A program made the position numbers and the translations under genes. The notes under the pieces are model-generated. The model did not search any database. It saw only the letters and a list, made by a program, of their open reading frames with translations, and was not told the origin of the DNA. Of a stretch of DNA of 35,000 nt, positions 1 to 11,514 are shown piece by piece. Every line of letters starts with the position of its first letter. The first letter of the stretch is position 1. The stretch spans positions 6,422,822 through 6,457,821 of the forward strand of contig NC_135570.1 in assembly GCF_964340395.1 (NCBI RefSeq). Direction: 5' to 3'. Source of the DNA: Glandiceps talaboti. Its lineage: Eukaryota > Hemichordata > Enteropneusta > Spengelidae.

Positions 1-1059
1 GAAAACGCTTAGGTATCAAGTGTAAACAAACTTTTTACACTCTGTATTGTCTTTTGAGTAAAAAAACATTTCTCATACAAATTCGGTTGGTTCTCATGTC
101 ATGAATATCTAAGTGACTCCAGTATAAGGTAAAAGGGTGAATTCCAGGAGACGAGTGTCAAGTGTAAATTAAAAATTAAGTCTATAAGTTAAAAACATTT
201 TTAACTTGAGATCGTTCTGTATGATAATGAATAAGATAGTTGAAACAAATATATAAAGTCATTATGTAAGATCAATTTCCTATAAAGTGGAGTTCCTGTC
301 CACTAAAAACAAAGCAAAATCACTCAAGTTGCGATACAGCAAAAATAGGTTTGACTATATTATATTTTAATTGTGAAAATTAAATACGTGTATCAATGAT
401 TATAAATATCGAGGGTTATAAGAATAAGAATACTTTAAGGGCAGTAGAGCACGATATAGAATTCCTGACCCCTTTTGTCGTTGATATAAAATATCATGAA
501 TAGATATAAAGTACTTAAAGTTTGCAATGTTAGAGAGTTCAGTGATTCTAAATGTAAGAATTAAGTTTCCTGTCACGGTGTTCAGCGACCTTGTAGATGT
601 CTTTGTATCTGCCTCTTTGATATTATAGGTGAAGTAGTTACGGGCTGATTCATGAACCGGTTTGATTCAATTCTCTTTGAAGATGATATGCCGCACATCT
701 TCGTCAGGCCAGAGTAACCAAACCAGTCACCGTAGAATGTCTCTTTAACGTTTCGCTTCTCCTGCTAATGCTATTAAATGTTCAACACCAAAACATTTCC
801 CGATAAAATTTTACCTAAAAATCTTGTTTTTATTTAAAGTAGCACAAACTGGCTAGCTTTTTCGGGAGTGAAAATACTTTAAGTATAAAATCTCGATTTA
901 ACTAGACCAAAATGATGATTGGATTACAATTGTCTTCTGGCATTGTTAGAAAAAGTTGATAGCATTATAGTAGTGATTTAAACTCCGCCTCAAAACTGCA
1001 TGTGCCCCTTTAGGGCATATTGCGCTGAAAATCAAAACTCTTCAATCGTTGCCATATGG

Positions 1060-1310
1060 AAACTTGCTTTTGGTATTTTTGAAATCATAAAAGAAATATT
1101 GGGGTCGGCCATTTTGTGTTCAGACGACAATCTTTTATCTTCCCATGGCATAACATAGTATTCGGCGTCCATATTGGAATCTAAAATGGCTTAATTTTGT
1201 TAACATTTGACACCTATTATATAATTTTGCACAGTTAGCCCTCATTTTCGATTCCTTGATTTGAACTGAGAATGGGTTGGAGCTTTCTGAACAAAATAAC
1301 AGAAATAGTT
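1060..1310 (+). repeat. Interspersed repeat family 'CCATATTGGA', copy A
   Basis: This segment aligns by eye with 25003-25240 on the same strand and with 9070-9246 on the opposite strand. Shared landmarks, in order, are an AAACTTG/AAGCTTG word, GAAAT(A)TTGGGG, a CTTTTAT-TTCCCAT word, CAGTATT-GG, CCATATTGGA-TCTAA, and finally CAGAATGGGTTGGA (GAGAATGGGTTGGA here). The order and spacing are kept, which argues for common descent rather than chance. No coding potential or terminal repeats are visible, so the element type is unknown. Confidence 0.7.
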
Positions 1311-1482
1311 TAAACAGGTTATTTTCGAGTCGCATTCTACTTTAACTTAATTGACATGTCTCGACTTGAGTGTAGCTTGAAATCACACAACTCTATACAA
1401 TGGACTGGGGTATAGCACTTAAATATACTGACACAAATTGACTTGCATATGTCCCATATGATGTCATCTTTCCATTAGGTTT

Positions 1483-1605
1483 GAAAGAAATCGGATATCA
1501 CGTCTGAGAAATGACTTATTAGGGATGGAGGGACGCACGCACAGACGGACGGACGGACGGAGACCATTGTTATAACACCCCCTCCGAGGTAGGGGCTAAA
1601 AGGTT
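1483..1605 (+). repeat. Repeat tail with (GGAC)n run
   Basis: The segment runs from TTTGAAAGAAATCGG through GGGATGGAGGGACGCACGCA and a run of GGAC units into a C-rich end with a CCCCTCCGAGGTAGGGG inverted motif. The order (TTTGAAAGAAAT, then a GGACG/CAGACGG run, then a short C-rich hairpin-like end) recurs on the minus strand at 30171-30360. It is probably the 3' end of an interspersed element. The class cannot be decided. Confidence 0.45.
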
Positions 1606-2468
1606 AACCCAGTTAACTTTAGCGCAATAGATCACACATTCCAACAATACACCGTGTTGTACAATCTAACCGTGTTATTCCCTTCGCTTGCAATGAATGT
1701 CTCAAACATTTTCAATAAAGATTATAGATCGATGGAGGTCGGATGGTTTGATAGGGCTTATTAGAGAATAATACCATATTGACAATTAATCTGATATTTT
1801 ATTTACACACAGTGGAGATTTTGATTTCTACAGCTACCTACTTTACGTATTCCATATGGCGTAAATATTGATTTTTTAAATGCATAGTTGCATGCTGTTT
1901 TAGTATTCAGGACATGTTATCTTATAGAACCATGACGGAGATAGCATTCTTATGTCCCCATTAGTTCTTTTACGTATTTGCCCACTATTTTCGCACACTT
2001 ATTTAAAATTTCATCGTTCCAGCCGATAAATCTTGTAAACGTGTATAACGGTGAGAACAGTGTACTAAGTGTACGATCACTTTGTATCATACGCGATAAC
2101 TGCGGTAAATTATTGTGAATTATTTTAGTCATGCCAGGATAGAAATTGCGATAAAGCTAAATGAGGACGCAATTATCAAAAACGTTTACCTATAAATAGT
2201 GACCGATAAAAGCTGTCACATGTCATGGCAGGGAGATATAAGGATCGTATGTCAAGCAAATGTTTTCATCGAGTTACTCAAGCACAATTTGTTTGCACTT
2301 TTCACTCCCATATAATACACATATAAACAATCCTTTGTATACCGAAGACATTTTCAAATTCGAGATCTCGCTTTCCTGCCCCCCCCCCCACAAAAACTGA
2401 AATAAATGCCCATCAGCACTACAATAGAAGCCATTAACATGATATGATCTGCTAAGATAATCTATCAT

Positions 2469-2491
2469 CTCAGACCACTAAGTGGTCTGAG
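2469..2491. repeat. Perfect 23-bp palindrome followed by a small hairpin
   Basis: Arms of 11 bp (CTCAGACCACT and its complement) flank a single central base. The palindrome is followed by TATCAT-TC-ATGATA (2493-2506), a second perfect inverted repeat. A related but imperfect palindrome lies at 26775-26796, also followed by a second hairpin, which suggests a shared mobile or repeat origin. Confidence 0.7.
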
Positions 2492-2520
2492 GTATCATTC
2501 ATGATAAGATATTTGTCACA

Positions 2521-2640
2521 TCAGACGATGAAACGAAGCAGAATTAGCTAAAGTTGTATCACTCCAGATGATCAAATGTAGCAATATTTTGAACAATTTT
2601 TGTTGAACCAGACAACGTTTTTTGTTCACTCTTTTATAAG
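2521..2640 (+). repeat. 42-44 bp tandem repeat family, locus 1
   Basis: Units begin at about 2521, 2564 and 2608 with (T/C)CAGA(C/T), a spacing of 43 and 44 bp. The middle unit carries the family core (CCAGATGATC, AAATGTAGCAATATT, then a T-rich TTTTTGTTG end). The same core and period occur at 13800-14000 and 32577-32872 in the same orientation. It is too diverged to be a recent satellite. Confidence 0.65.
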
Positions 2641-3349
2641 TCCAGGCCTTTTTCATACTGGCCAATTAGTTATTCCTTAAAGTGGCGACGCCGGAGAAAA
2701 TAAAAATGTTAATTGACACTTCGTTACCGTAATAAAATCATTTTACTATGAGCTATATGGTACCTGTGTGCAATATACGAACATCTATGCACAAAGGAAG
2801 CCAAAACGTCGTTAACTTCTGAGAATCAATCTTCCAGATATTTTTTTAATTAAAATCCTGACACAGATGACCTGAATATGGTTGCAGCGTATAGACTTAA
2901 CGACCGACTTGGACAATATTCAGGACGTTTCATTCACATGTATACATTTTTTGTAGTCTACAGCACGAATGCACCAGGGGAATAATCATGTTGCAGAACT
3001 GCCAACCATTGTAAGAGAAAACGTTTAAAAAACAAAAATTTGACTTTTACATGTTTCTATATAATATAGTAGAGTTTATCTCACTGAAAGTGATAGCCAG
3101 TTTTTACAGCTTTGATTTCTTTCATAAGTGCCTGACAACTCATTAAAAAAGAGACATGACAGCAAGTGTCGTTTTCGTTTGAAGGAGTGTACTTTATGAT
3201 TCCAAAGATATCCTTCCAATTATTCAAAGGAATTGATAAGTTATCGTCAATATAGAATTCCGTGCTTGGCTCGTTATTTCTACATTGAGGGTACTGCTGA
3301 TTTATTACTCCCACACGTAATGCATCATTCTTTACCACCCGTGTATATC

Positions 3350-3465
3350 CATTCATCCATCCACCCACCCACCCACCCACCGACCCACCCACCCATCCAT
3401 CCACCCTGCAATCACATGCGCGCACACATGCATACATACACACACACGCACCCATCCACCCCCCC

Positions 3466-3558
<93 letters not shown>
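3350..3558. repeat. Composite (CCAC)n / (CA)n / poly-C / (TA)n low-complexity block
   Basis: A (CCAC/CATC)n run at 3350-3406 is followed by CA-rich sequence, a short C run and a (TA)n array at 3468-3558, interrupted once near 3538. Open frames across it on both strands are low-complexity artefacts. Confidence 0.95.
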
Positions 3559-4923
3559 CCATTCAATCTATCTTAAAATATCTTTCTTTTATCTTGTTTA
3601 CATACTACCAAACCAGAAAGCCTATAGAGTTTCCATGAGGAGACACAATGTTTTAAACATCTCACAAAACGTGTTTTGTTACAAACTACACAAACAAGAT
3701 ACAGACACTGACAACGTCATTCACGCAAATGAAATGTAAATTTTATCCCAATGTGAACACAAATATACAGTTTAAATTTGTTTGAATCTTCCTTGTTTCA
3801 GTCGACAAGTGATGTTGATCTGTATTCACAGCGAGATAAAATGTATCATTTTTTATGTTCTCACGCTATCAATGTCTGTATTTTGTTTTATCATCACAAT
3901 GACAAACAACGTGTGAGACATGATAAACATCGTGCCGCCGAATTGAAACTCCATAGTCACTCTGGTTTGCTAATTGGTAGTACTTTTTTATATATTAAAT
4001 CGTCTATGTCCACTAGTTGTCGATGATTTGTCCATTGCAAGTAGTTTACGAATGTCCTACATTTGGTTGAACTCTTACTGCTAATGATAAATACTGAAGG
4101 CCTGACTGTGCTAATATCTAAAATAGTTACACTCAGAAATAAGAAAGACCTAGCAACTACATGTATATTGCAAGTCGTGCTTAGAAAAAGAGATACACCG
4201 AGGAAGTGTCAAAGTTCAATTACTAGTATACCTTGTTCCAGCCTTCGTCTGTCACGTTCACCAATAGGTCAATTGTCTGGTGTGTTGAAAACATGGATGT
4301 GCTTGACAACAAAGAGATGAATGCAATCTTTTAGATAAGATAAATATCCGTGAAGATATTTCATTAAATAGACATTGCTTTGTACAATACACTCTAAAGA
4401 AGCTTCCTATCACTGTTTGTTACCCAGAATGCCTTGCCCAGGCATACAACAGACCTCTTCTCTGATAGAGTTGCTAATCTTACTGTTGTATTTTTGAGAG
4501 GATGCATAATTTGGGGAAATGATTTTCTAGGTCCCTATAAAGCATGCAGCTATAAGACAAAAGGAGTCCCCTCCCCTCCACTCCAACCCCTTAGCACTTT
4601 GCATTGAAAAATCAAAATAGGAAACAGCGCTCTCTTGCTATTCTTTGAGGAATTAGCAGACAACATTTGTGAATATAGTTCCGTATTATCAATTTTTTTC
4701 ATGTCACCTTTGATTTCAAACTAACCGCATAATCAGTCACTTGCATAATGTATATATTCCATACTTTTTCATTTCAAGAATGTTGTTTCAATATTTGCAA
4801 TATTGTGATTATGTTAGGCAGACGAATTTGTTCAGGTTTACTTGAGAGTCGTTGAGTATCTGAAAAAGCTATGGCTAAATCAAAATTAGAATATCATTTT
4901 TACCTATTTTTGCGATATATATG

Positions 4924-4925
<2 letters not shown>

Positions 4926-4980
<55 letters not shown>

Positions 4981-4995
4981 TGTGTGTGTGTGTGT
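4926..4995. repeat. (GT)n dinucleotide microsatellite
   Basis: About 35 GT units with one GTAT interruption near 4972. Alternating purine-pyrimidine sequence of this kind can adopt Z-DNA. Confidence 0.97.
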
Positions 4996-5960
4996 AATAA
5001 AAGTCACATCACTGCATTAACGTCAATTCAAAAAAAGCCCGAATTCACATTAGCTGTAGACGACAAAAAGATTTAAGAAAAATCAAAACACATTGCACGG
5101 ATTTCGATTGATTACTTTAAAATTGTGCCAATTACAATATACATGACATACGAAGACCGCGTCGTGTAAACTACGCGTGATGAATCAAATGTTAGAAATA
5201 AGCGATTCTGTAATTTAGCTTGGGAAATGGTTACCTGCTGTCATTGATTTAACAATCAAATAATCACTTTTGCGATTATAGTGAAACAAACCTGTATGTA
5301 ATAAGTAAAGAACGGAGCATATTAGCTGTCTTAATACTCACAGCAGCCGTTTGACATAATGTACAGGACGGCCGCCGTGACTGTTGCAATGCTTGGCTCA
5401 TTAGTTCTTGCCAAGACCGGAAGAATTCGAGCAGTGAGGCTTCTTTTTTATCCCTTCAATTACTGAAATATTGTCTATGGCGATTATGTGTATGTGCGTT
5501 ATTGGTTCAGAGAGTTGTTTTGTATTCCCATCATGTTCTCCCCTGATAAAATTTCAAATGCAAATGAAACGAAGAACTATTGATAGGGAGACCTTTCACA
5601 AACAAAGCAGCCAGTCAACCTGGCAGTTATTGACATTTTGTGATAGCAAGGTGACAGTTGTGATCTATCGAACTGAAATGTATCATATTATGCATGTACG
5701 TACTTATGGACTTCATTGTATAGACTATACATTGTACAGATTACCAGGAAGTTTTGCAGTCAACACGTAAAATATCCTTTCACAGTAAAGATTGGTAAGA
5801 TAAAAAGACCTCCGTCCAAACAAAGCTGAAGAATTGCTGACTTTTCAGGCATAACAGGGCATAACTCCTCACCCTAAGGAATTTGTTCTCACATGACTTT
5901 GTGTTTGAGGGCGATGGTTTTCACTTCACAAATTTTAGAGGAAGAGTCAGATGTTCATGA

Positions 5961-6623
5961 CATACACACATACATACATACATACATACATACATACATA
6001 CATACATACATACATACATACATACATACACACATACATACATACATACATACATACATACATACATACATACACACACATACATACATACATACATACA
6101 TACATACATACATACATACATACATACATACATACATACATACATACATACATACATACATACAAACATACACATACATACATACATACATACATACATA
6201 CATACATACATACATACATACACACACACATACACACACACATACATACATAAATACATACATACATACATACATACATACATACATACATACATACATA
6301 CATACATACATACATACACATACATACACATACATACATACATACATACATACATACATACATACATACATACATACATACATACATACATACATACATA
6401 CATACATACATACATACATACATACACACACACATACACACACATACATACATAAATAAATACATACATACATACATACATACATACATAAATACATAAA
6501 TACATACATACATACATGCATGCATGCATGCATGCATGCATGCATACATACATACATACATACATACATACATACATACATACATACATACATACATACA
6601 TACATACATACATACATACATAC
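5961..6623. repeat. (ACAT)n microsatellite, about 660 bp, with GCAT block
   Basis: This is a long (TACA)n array with scattered CA-repeat patches and AAAT variants. A clean block of seven GCAT units lies at 6518-6545. It produces long YIHT/CMYV open frames on both strands, which are artefacts. Confidence 0.98.
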
Positions 6624-7904
6624 CATCAAAGTTTATAATCTTGTTTTGAATCATCTTCAAGTTGCGACTTTCTACTCTTCAACAGCGTGCCTCTTTACAA
6701 CCTCCAGTCTGAATCGTCCCCCTCCCCCCACCGACTGCTATAGATAGACTACAAATCAACTTTCGTTTCACTAAGTTATCTTTGAGTTTGAAGAACTTGA
6801 AAGTCGCAAACCTTAGCCTGGGCTGTGACAGCCTGAAACACTATTTTAAAAAGTGAAGTTTTAACTGTACCTACATCCCCTGTTGATTGTCTTTTATCAA
6901 GTCTGATATTATTGTCAGAAATAATACAGCGCTTCACCTTTGACCTTGCAGCACTTAGCCCTGGGGTTACAATACATAAAAGTGGGTTGTTTATTGGCTG
7001 TGACCTTTGCCTACTTTGCAACAGCAAATAAAATACGTATAATCCTCCCATCCGTTCTATCCTTTTCAGTCAATCGTATTTTTTAAAATTTATTTTCATC
7101 AGCTATCTTCTTGTCCATATGTTCACATGTTTATTTTCCATCGCTTTGTTGGATTAGTGTGGCTGCTGGGGTTTTGTTGCAAGAAATCGATATGGCACAA
7201 ACATTTACAATCAGCGTTAACTATTAAAAGAGTATTTGTACTGCATGTATGCATATCAGCTGAGATTGTACCCTATTTCCCTTCACTGCGTATCTAACAT
7301 CATTTTGGTGTCAAATATGTTAATGTATATTTACACAACATTGTTCGTGGTCATTCTTCCACGAGGAAATAGTAATTAAATAACGTCCTTATCAACTGTT
7401 ATATTACTTGAATGACTTAATTAAGACTTTAATTGAATAGATTTAAGGTTATGACGTCATTAAATGTAAAATTACAATAATAAAGTGATGGTGAAGTCAA
7501 TGAGTACCCACTAAACAAGAATGACATAGTATTATTATATCTTTTATTTCGGAGGAAAAAGAAAGAACGCAACAACTCTCGAAACATCCCATATGCATGA
7601 TATGTAGGGAATGCATAGCGTTCCATATAATTCACTCTACTTCAGGGAATACTATAGTTTTTTAAGTCAAATTGCCCCCCCCCCCATCATCTGGCTAAGC
7701 TTGCTATCTACTCCAGTCTATGTTTCCTACAGCATATAAAGGTTTGTTTTAAACGTTTGCGAGTGACATCAGATATATCACAGACAAGTAAGAAGGTTGT
7801 CTGTGGATATATATACGATAGTTGACCAATTATAACCAGTCCTTCTTCATACATTTTTTTTTATTTTGCTAATCATTAATAATATATATCGTGCTAGTTT
7901 ATTA

Positions 7905-7955
7905 ACACACACACACCGACATACACATACATATATATTATATATATATATATAT
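7905..7955. repeat. (CA)n/(TA)n short microsatellite
   Basis: An AC run passes into a TA run and ends in TATATGACGTA. The longer TA array at 24080-24171 ends in the same junction, so the two may share an insertion history. Confidence 0.85.
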
Positions 7956-8138
7956 GACGTATGTCTTATATATATTTTCGTTTAGGTTTTCTTCTTGATA
8001 ATCAAAAAAGATGAATATATATATGTATGTATTTTCAACGAATCTACTCGCCCACGCATACACCTGATGATCCTTTTGGTGAAACGAACCATAGTGTAAA
8101 TCCATAATGTAATAACTTGCTCATCTTCTTTCAATTTC

Positions 8139-8141
<3 letters not shown>

Positions 8142-8217
<76 letters not shown>
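8142..8217. repeat. (TA)n microsatellite
   Basis: About 38 uninterrupted TA units, followed by short AATTAAGTTAT repeats. Confidence 0.97.
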
Positions 8218-8222
<5 letters not shown>

Positions 8223-8679
8223 GTTATTATTAAGTTATATAATTAAGTTGTATATAAGTGTATGTATGTATATATATTGCCAACACACAGAAACGTGAGC
8301 ATACAATACATACATAACCAACTTTCTGTGTAAACAAGATATTACATAACATGTGCTGTAATAGCTGTATTGTGAAGTGGTGTGGATGACGTCTGACATT
8401 TCAAAGCGTGAACGGATGGAAATTTGACAACTTAATGGATAAACGTAATGAGTTTTGAAATACAGTCGTTGTAAATGATTTTTATTTCGACTTAATGTAG
8501 TATGCGTTTAAACTTTGCCGATACTTTGTTTTTGGTTGACAGAAATATTCATCAGCTAGGTAGATCAAATAACTTATGTACAGGTTATTACGTAGAAGTA
8601 GTTCAAAGTTTTGGGTTATTGAGCTTTCGATCTGTCTGGTCGACGATCCTCGTGCGAATGACAAATTCCATATTCTTAG

Positions 8680-9027
8680 TTAAAGTGGCCATATGGATGA
8701 GGATTAGGTATTTATTCAGGATTTATGATTTATAAAATAATTTTATCATGGCTTCCTACTTGAAAATTCAATGTGAAACAACATATGCCGAGTCCTTGTT
8801 TGTAACGCAATAAATTACAAAAGATTAATATATGTGTAAAGTTTTTGTTATTTTACGTACAATAACAAATTTTTAACACATTTTTTTTTAGCATTTTGCA
8901 ATGTATTGAGTTACAAACACACTCGGTAAATGTTCTTTCACACATTGGTTTTCAAGAAGGAAGCCATGATTTTATACATAAAAATTCAAAAATAAATATC
9001 AAATCCTCATCCATATGACTATTTTAA
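8680..9027. mobile_element. Complete 348-bp foldback (palindromic) element with TTAA ends
   Basis: The left half read forward and the right half read as reverse complement align along nearly their whole length. Shared landmarks in order are CATATGGATGAGGATT, a TATTTATT word, CATGGCTTCCT-CTTGAAAA, CAATGTG, GAA-GAACAT or GAAACAACAT, CCGAGT, TTTGTAAC-CAATA, and TTGTTATT around a central TACGTA at about 8854-8859. Both outer ends are TTAA (8680-8683 and 9024-9027), the target site typical of piggyBac-type transposons. The outermost six bases of the inverted repeat are only partly matched. There is no ORF, so it is a non-autonomous foldback/MITE-like element. The family is inferred from TTAA only. 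Confidence 0.8.
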
Positions 9028-9069
9028 TATCAATAAAAGCAATCCGAAGTCACACATTTTTAAACAGAG

Positions 9070-9246
9070 GTTAAAATGATATCGATATTTAGTCATTTAA
9101 GAATCCAATATGGCCGCCAAATCCAATATGGCCGCCAAATTAAATTTTATGTTAAATTTATGGGATATGAAAGATTGACTGGAAAACGAGATTGTGAACT
9201 CCTAATTTCTTTTATCATTTTAAAATGACCCGGAACAAGCTATCAT
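9070..9246 (-). repeat. Interspersed repeat family 'CCATATTGGA', copy C
   Basis: Read on the minus strand this copy runs CATGATAGCTTGTTCC, AAATGATAAAAGAAATTAGG, CTTTCATATCCCATAAA, then GGCGGCCATATTGGATT twice, and on to CTTAAATGAC. It matches 25003-25240 in word order. The 18-bp AATCCAATATGGCCGCCA word is directly duplicated here (about 9103-9138). The copy starts about 40 bp beyond the foldback element. Confidence 0.65.
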
Positions 9247-9919
9247 GGCAAAGCGTTGAGAGAATTTAAGGAATTTCGACTTTCAGGTAAATTTGTCCCC
9301 ACTTCTACATTTGTATTAGAGGGGAACACAGAAGTAATGAGTAATACAGTCCTTATCAATCAGTATATTCCTGGATGTTTCGCATTAATATTCTTTCACA
9401 AAAGACTTGGGTGAGATCTATGTATGTGAAGTACCTAAAATATAGGTGTATACTAATATAGAACAATATAACCGCATGTTCAAATAAAAGGTACATTATG
9501 CATATAAAGATCTACGAATCACGCGCACCAAAACATTAGACATTAGATATCATATGACGTTCTATTAGAGACACATATAAGGTATGATGCTATCACAAAA
9601 ACGTTACATGATATTCACCGAATGAATGCAATAGCCATTCGGAGTATCGTAACAGTTCTTTGAGAAAGGTCATGGGAACAAACATTGATTATGTTGTCGA
9701 AATTATGTTTCCCTGCCCAGCAATATTGAGAAAAATGGTCGAGATTTTAATTGTTTATTGTTTATTGTTTATGGCGTTTATTGTTCTGTGTGAGTGGTAC
9801 TTGGCTATATTTATTAACTGTATTATCATTGTTGTATTGTTATCTGTAGACTTCCATCACAACATATCATCAGCGGTCGATGTTGGCCTATATTACATAA
9901 ACCTTACATAATGTGTGGT

Positions 9920-9927
9920 TGACGTCA
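9920..9927. promoter_or_regulatory. Perfect CRE palindrome TGACGTCA upstream of the gene
   Basis: An exact match to the CREB/ATF consensus lies about 520 bp before the GPCR start codon. It is one of six perfect copies I count in the window. A role in this gene's transcription is an inference from position. Confidence 0.35.
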
Positions 9928-10060
9928 CGACTTGGGATTTTTAAGGAAATTACGCTTCAGAGAGGAGAACAGTCTTGCCACTTCAGAATTAATTGAAAGC
10001 TAAATAGAAAATGCGTATCTCAATATCAATCGCAATAGACTTCGACGTAAAGAAAACAAG

Positions 10061-10070
10061 TCTCGCGAGA
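10061..10070. promoter_or_regulatory. TCTCGCGAGA promoter-type element
   Basis: The exact ten-base palindrome TCTCGCGAGA is known in vertebrate promoters as the BANP-bound element. It sits in a locally CpG-containing patch (about 10040-10085) some 375 bp before the start codon. Two CpGs in a row in an otherwise CpG-poor region make it stand out. Its function in this organism is unknown. Confidence 0.4.
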
Positions 10071-10354
10071 TAACGCGACGAGACAGTGATACTAGAACGA
10101 AACTAAATGTGAATTTAATAGCAGCATTCCCGGCACTTTGTGTTATAACGTGTGTGGCACTATTGGTTGTAGCATCGGCAGCTGTGTAATCTACTGGAGT
10201 ATACGTCCATGCCACCAACTTTTACAAATGGAATAAGCATTGCAGCGACATTCTATCGAAAACTCGTGTTTTATGAAAGCCTGGTGGCAAACCCTAATCT
10301 TCGGTGATTATACGACTTTCATTAACTGTTTTCAAGGGACATCACTGATCGTAC

Positions 10355-10360
10355 TATAAA
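10355..10360 (+). promoter_or_regulatory. TATA-like box upstream of the GPCR start
   Basis: TATAAA followed by T lies 86 bp before the ATG. That would give a short 5' leader of about 55-60 nt if transcription starts 25-30 bp downstream. No clear initiator is visible, and an upstream 5' UTR exon cannot be excluded. Confidence 0.3.
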
Positions 10361-10445
10361 TCTCCGACCACAAACAGTTCGTACCCACAAAAGATTTAAC
10401 ACTACATACGGTTGTAGATACAGCTGGGGCTTCTGAAAGCAAAAT

Positions 10446-10767
10446 ATGACGAACAACACCACGAGTAACATTACTGATGATTACCACCCATCGCCTGATT
10501 TTGATCCCGGACCGACTTGGTTGATTGTGTTGAAGATCGTGCTTTATGCGATAATTATTATCGTGACAATCGTCGGCAACTTTATCGTTATCACTATCGT
10601 TTTCAAGAACCGTACGATGCGAAATGTGACCAATTATTACATCGTTAACTTGGCTATTGCTGACCTTCTCATTGCATCCGTAACGATGTGGATGAACCTT
10701 GTTGACGGACTTACTAGAAGCTGGATATTTGGCGAGTTTATGTGCAAAATCTGCTTCACGCTACAAG
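10446..10767 (+). CDS. GPCR exon 1: N-terminus, TM1, TM2, ECL1
   Basis: Encodes residues 1-107 plus one base of codon 108. The ATG has A at -3, and an in-frame TGA lies just upstream at 10434-10436, so this is the first possible Met in the frame. Overlapping N-glycosylation sequons lie at N3, N4 and N8, and there is no signal peptide, as expected for class A peptide receptors. TM1 (about 26-53) holds GN. TM2 (about 62-84) holds NLAIADLL. The conserved ECL1 W93-x-F95-G96 and C100 follow. The exon ends CTACAAG before GTAAGA, a strong donor (phase 1). Reading through the donor adds an unrelated tail that stops near 10883. The TM2 Met81 is followed by Trp, where NPFF-type receptors have Pro. Confidence 0.93.
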
Positions 10768-11304
10768 GTAAGAGGAAAATACGTAATGTTTTCAATCTTT
10801 ATTTCAAGCTCTCTCATTTCCTGACTGTATGTTATTTATGCAGTTGTAAATTCATGAATCACAAAAAAAACCCACCAAAATAACACAATTCTGATTTAAT
10901 TATTTCAAACCATCTCATTTCATGAAATTATCTTGATTCGTTCTGCTGTAAAATCCTGGAATATCAAAGCAAAATAATTAAAATTAGCCACATTTCAGTT
11001 CTTTTAGAATGAAATGTTCGCTTTAGTGCGGTTCACGTCATACACAGTAAATTCTGTCTACATTCTGCTGGTAATATAAACTTTGTTTAAATCGACGTGC
11101 GGTGAAGTATTCTATGCAATGTGCATACACGACTCGCCACGTTCAACAAACAAATTATTGGGTCCGATAGTAACACTCACGTCTGTTTCAAACATTTCCA
11201 CATCCAATTAATGTACATAAAGCGTCAAAATGTTAACGAGCGCACGCGTGACTCGTTCTAAAATGAAGATTCATAAATTTGGCAGTTGGAACTGCATACC
11301 AAAC

Positions 11305-11415
11305 TTAAAGTGGCTATATAGATAACAATTGGTTACTTATTAGTTATTATTTTTATTTTTAACCACTTAAGCAAATTTACTATGCTTTTCCTAATAATAA
11401 TATGAAACAACATTG
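11305..11415 (+). mobile_element. Diverged half copy of the TTAA foldback element
   Basis: The segment begins TTAAAGTGGC-ATAT-GAT and goes on through GGTTACTTATTAG and a TTTTTATTTTTAA stretch to ATGAAACAACAT. This matches the left arm of 8680-9027 in order and spacing. I do not see the right arm, so it looks like a truncated, older copy or a relic after loss of one arm. Confidence 0.5.
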
Positions 11416-11514
11416 ACTTAGAAAGCTGATAGCAAAAGCTTTCAAGTTTTTTTAGTGTATGTATGTATGTATGTAGAAATGCATAAGGAACTAATAAACC
11501 AGTCCGTATATATA

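Larger units (their letters stand above)
1..10445. other. 5' flanking non-coding region of the GPCR gene
   Basis: I see no convincing gene in this stretch. All open frames are short or lie within microsatellites, and none shows a recognisable domain. It holds interspersed-repeat copies (about 1060-1310 and 9070-9246), a GACG-rich repeat tail (about 1483-1605), a 43-bp tandem repeat (2521-2640), several microsatellites (3350-3558, 4926-4995, 5961-6623, 7905-7955, 8142-8217) and a foldback element (8680-9027). The gaps between these are AT-rich and show nothing I recognise. It could be intergenic, or an intron of a gene whose exons lie outside the window. Confidence 0.6.

Noticed and set aside
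640-780. Minus-strand open frame of about 65 codons without ATG
   Set aside because: No domain is recognised. The GGTTACTCTGGCCTGACGAAG word looks more like repeat-derived sequence.
3233-4320. Short plus-strand frames (82-168 codons)
   Set aside because: The longest crosses the CCAC/TA block. The others lack domains, and codon use does not stand out from the AT-rich background.
5893-6660. Several 100-237 codon open frames on both strands
   Set aside because: They are translations of the ACAT array (YIHT, CMYV repeats) with no unique protein sequence.
10768-10883. Extension of exon 1 reading past the donor to a stop at 10883
   Set aside because: The added residues are not receptor-like, whereas splicing at GTAAGA continues TM3 perfectly into exon 2. 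It may exist as a retained-intron product but is not the main frame.
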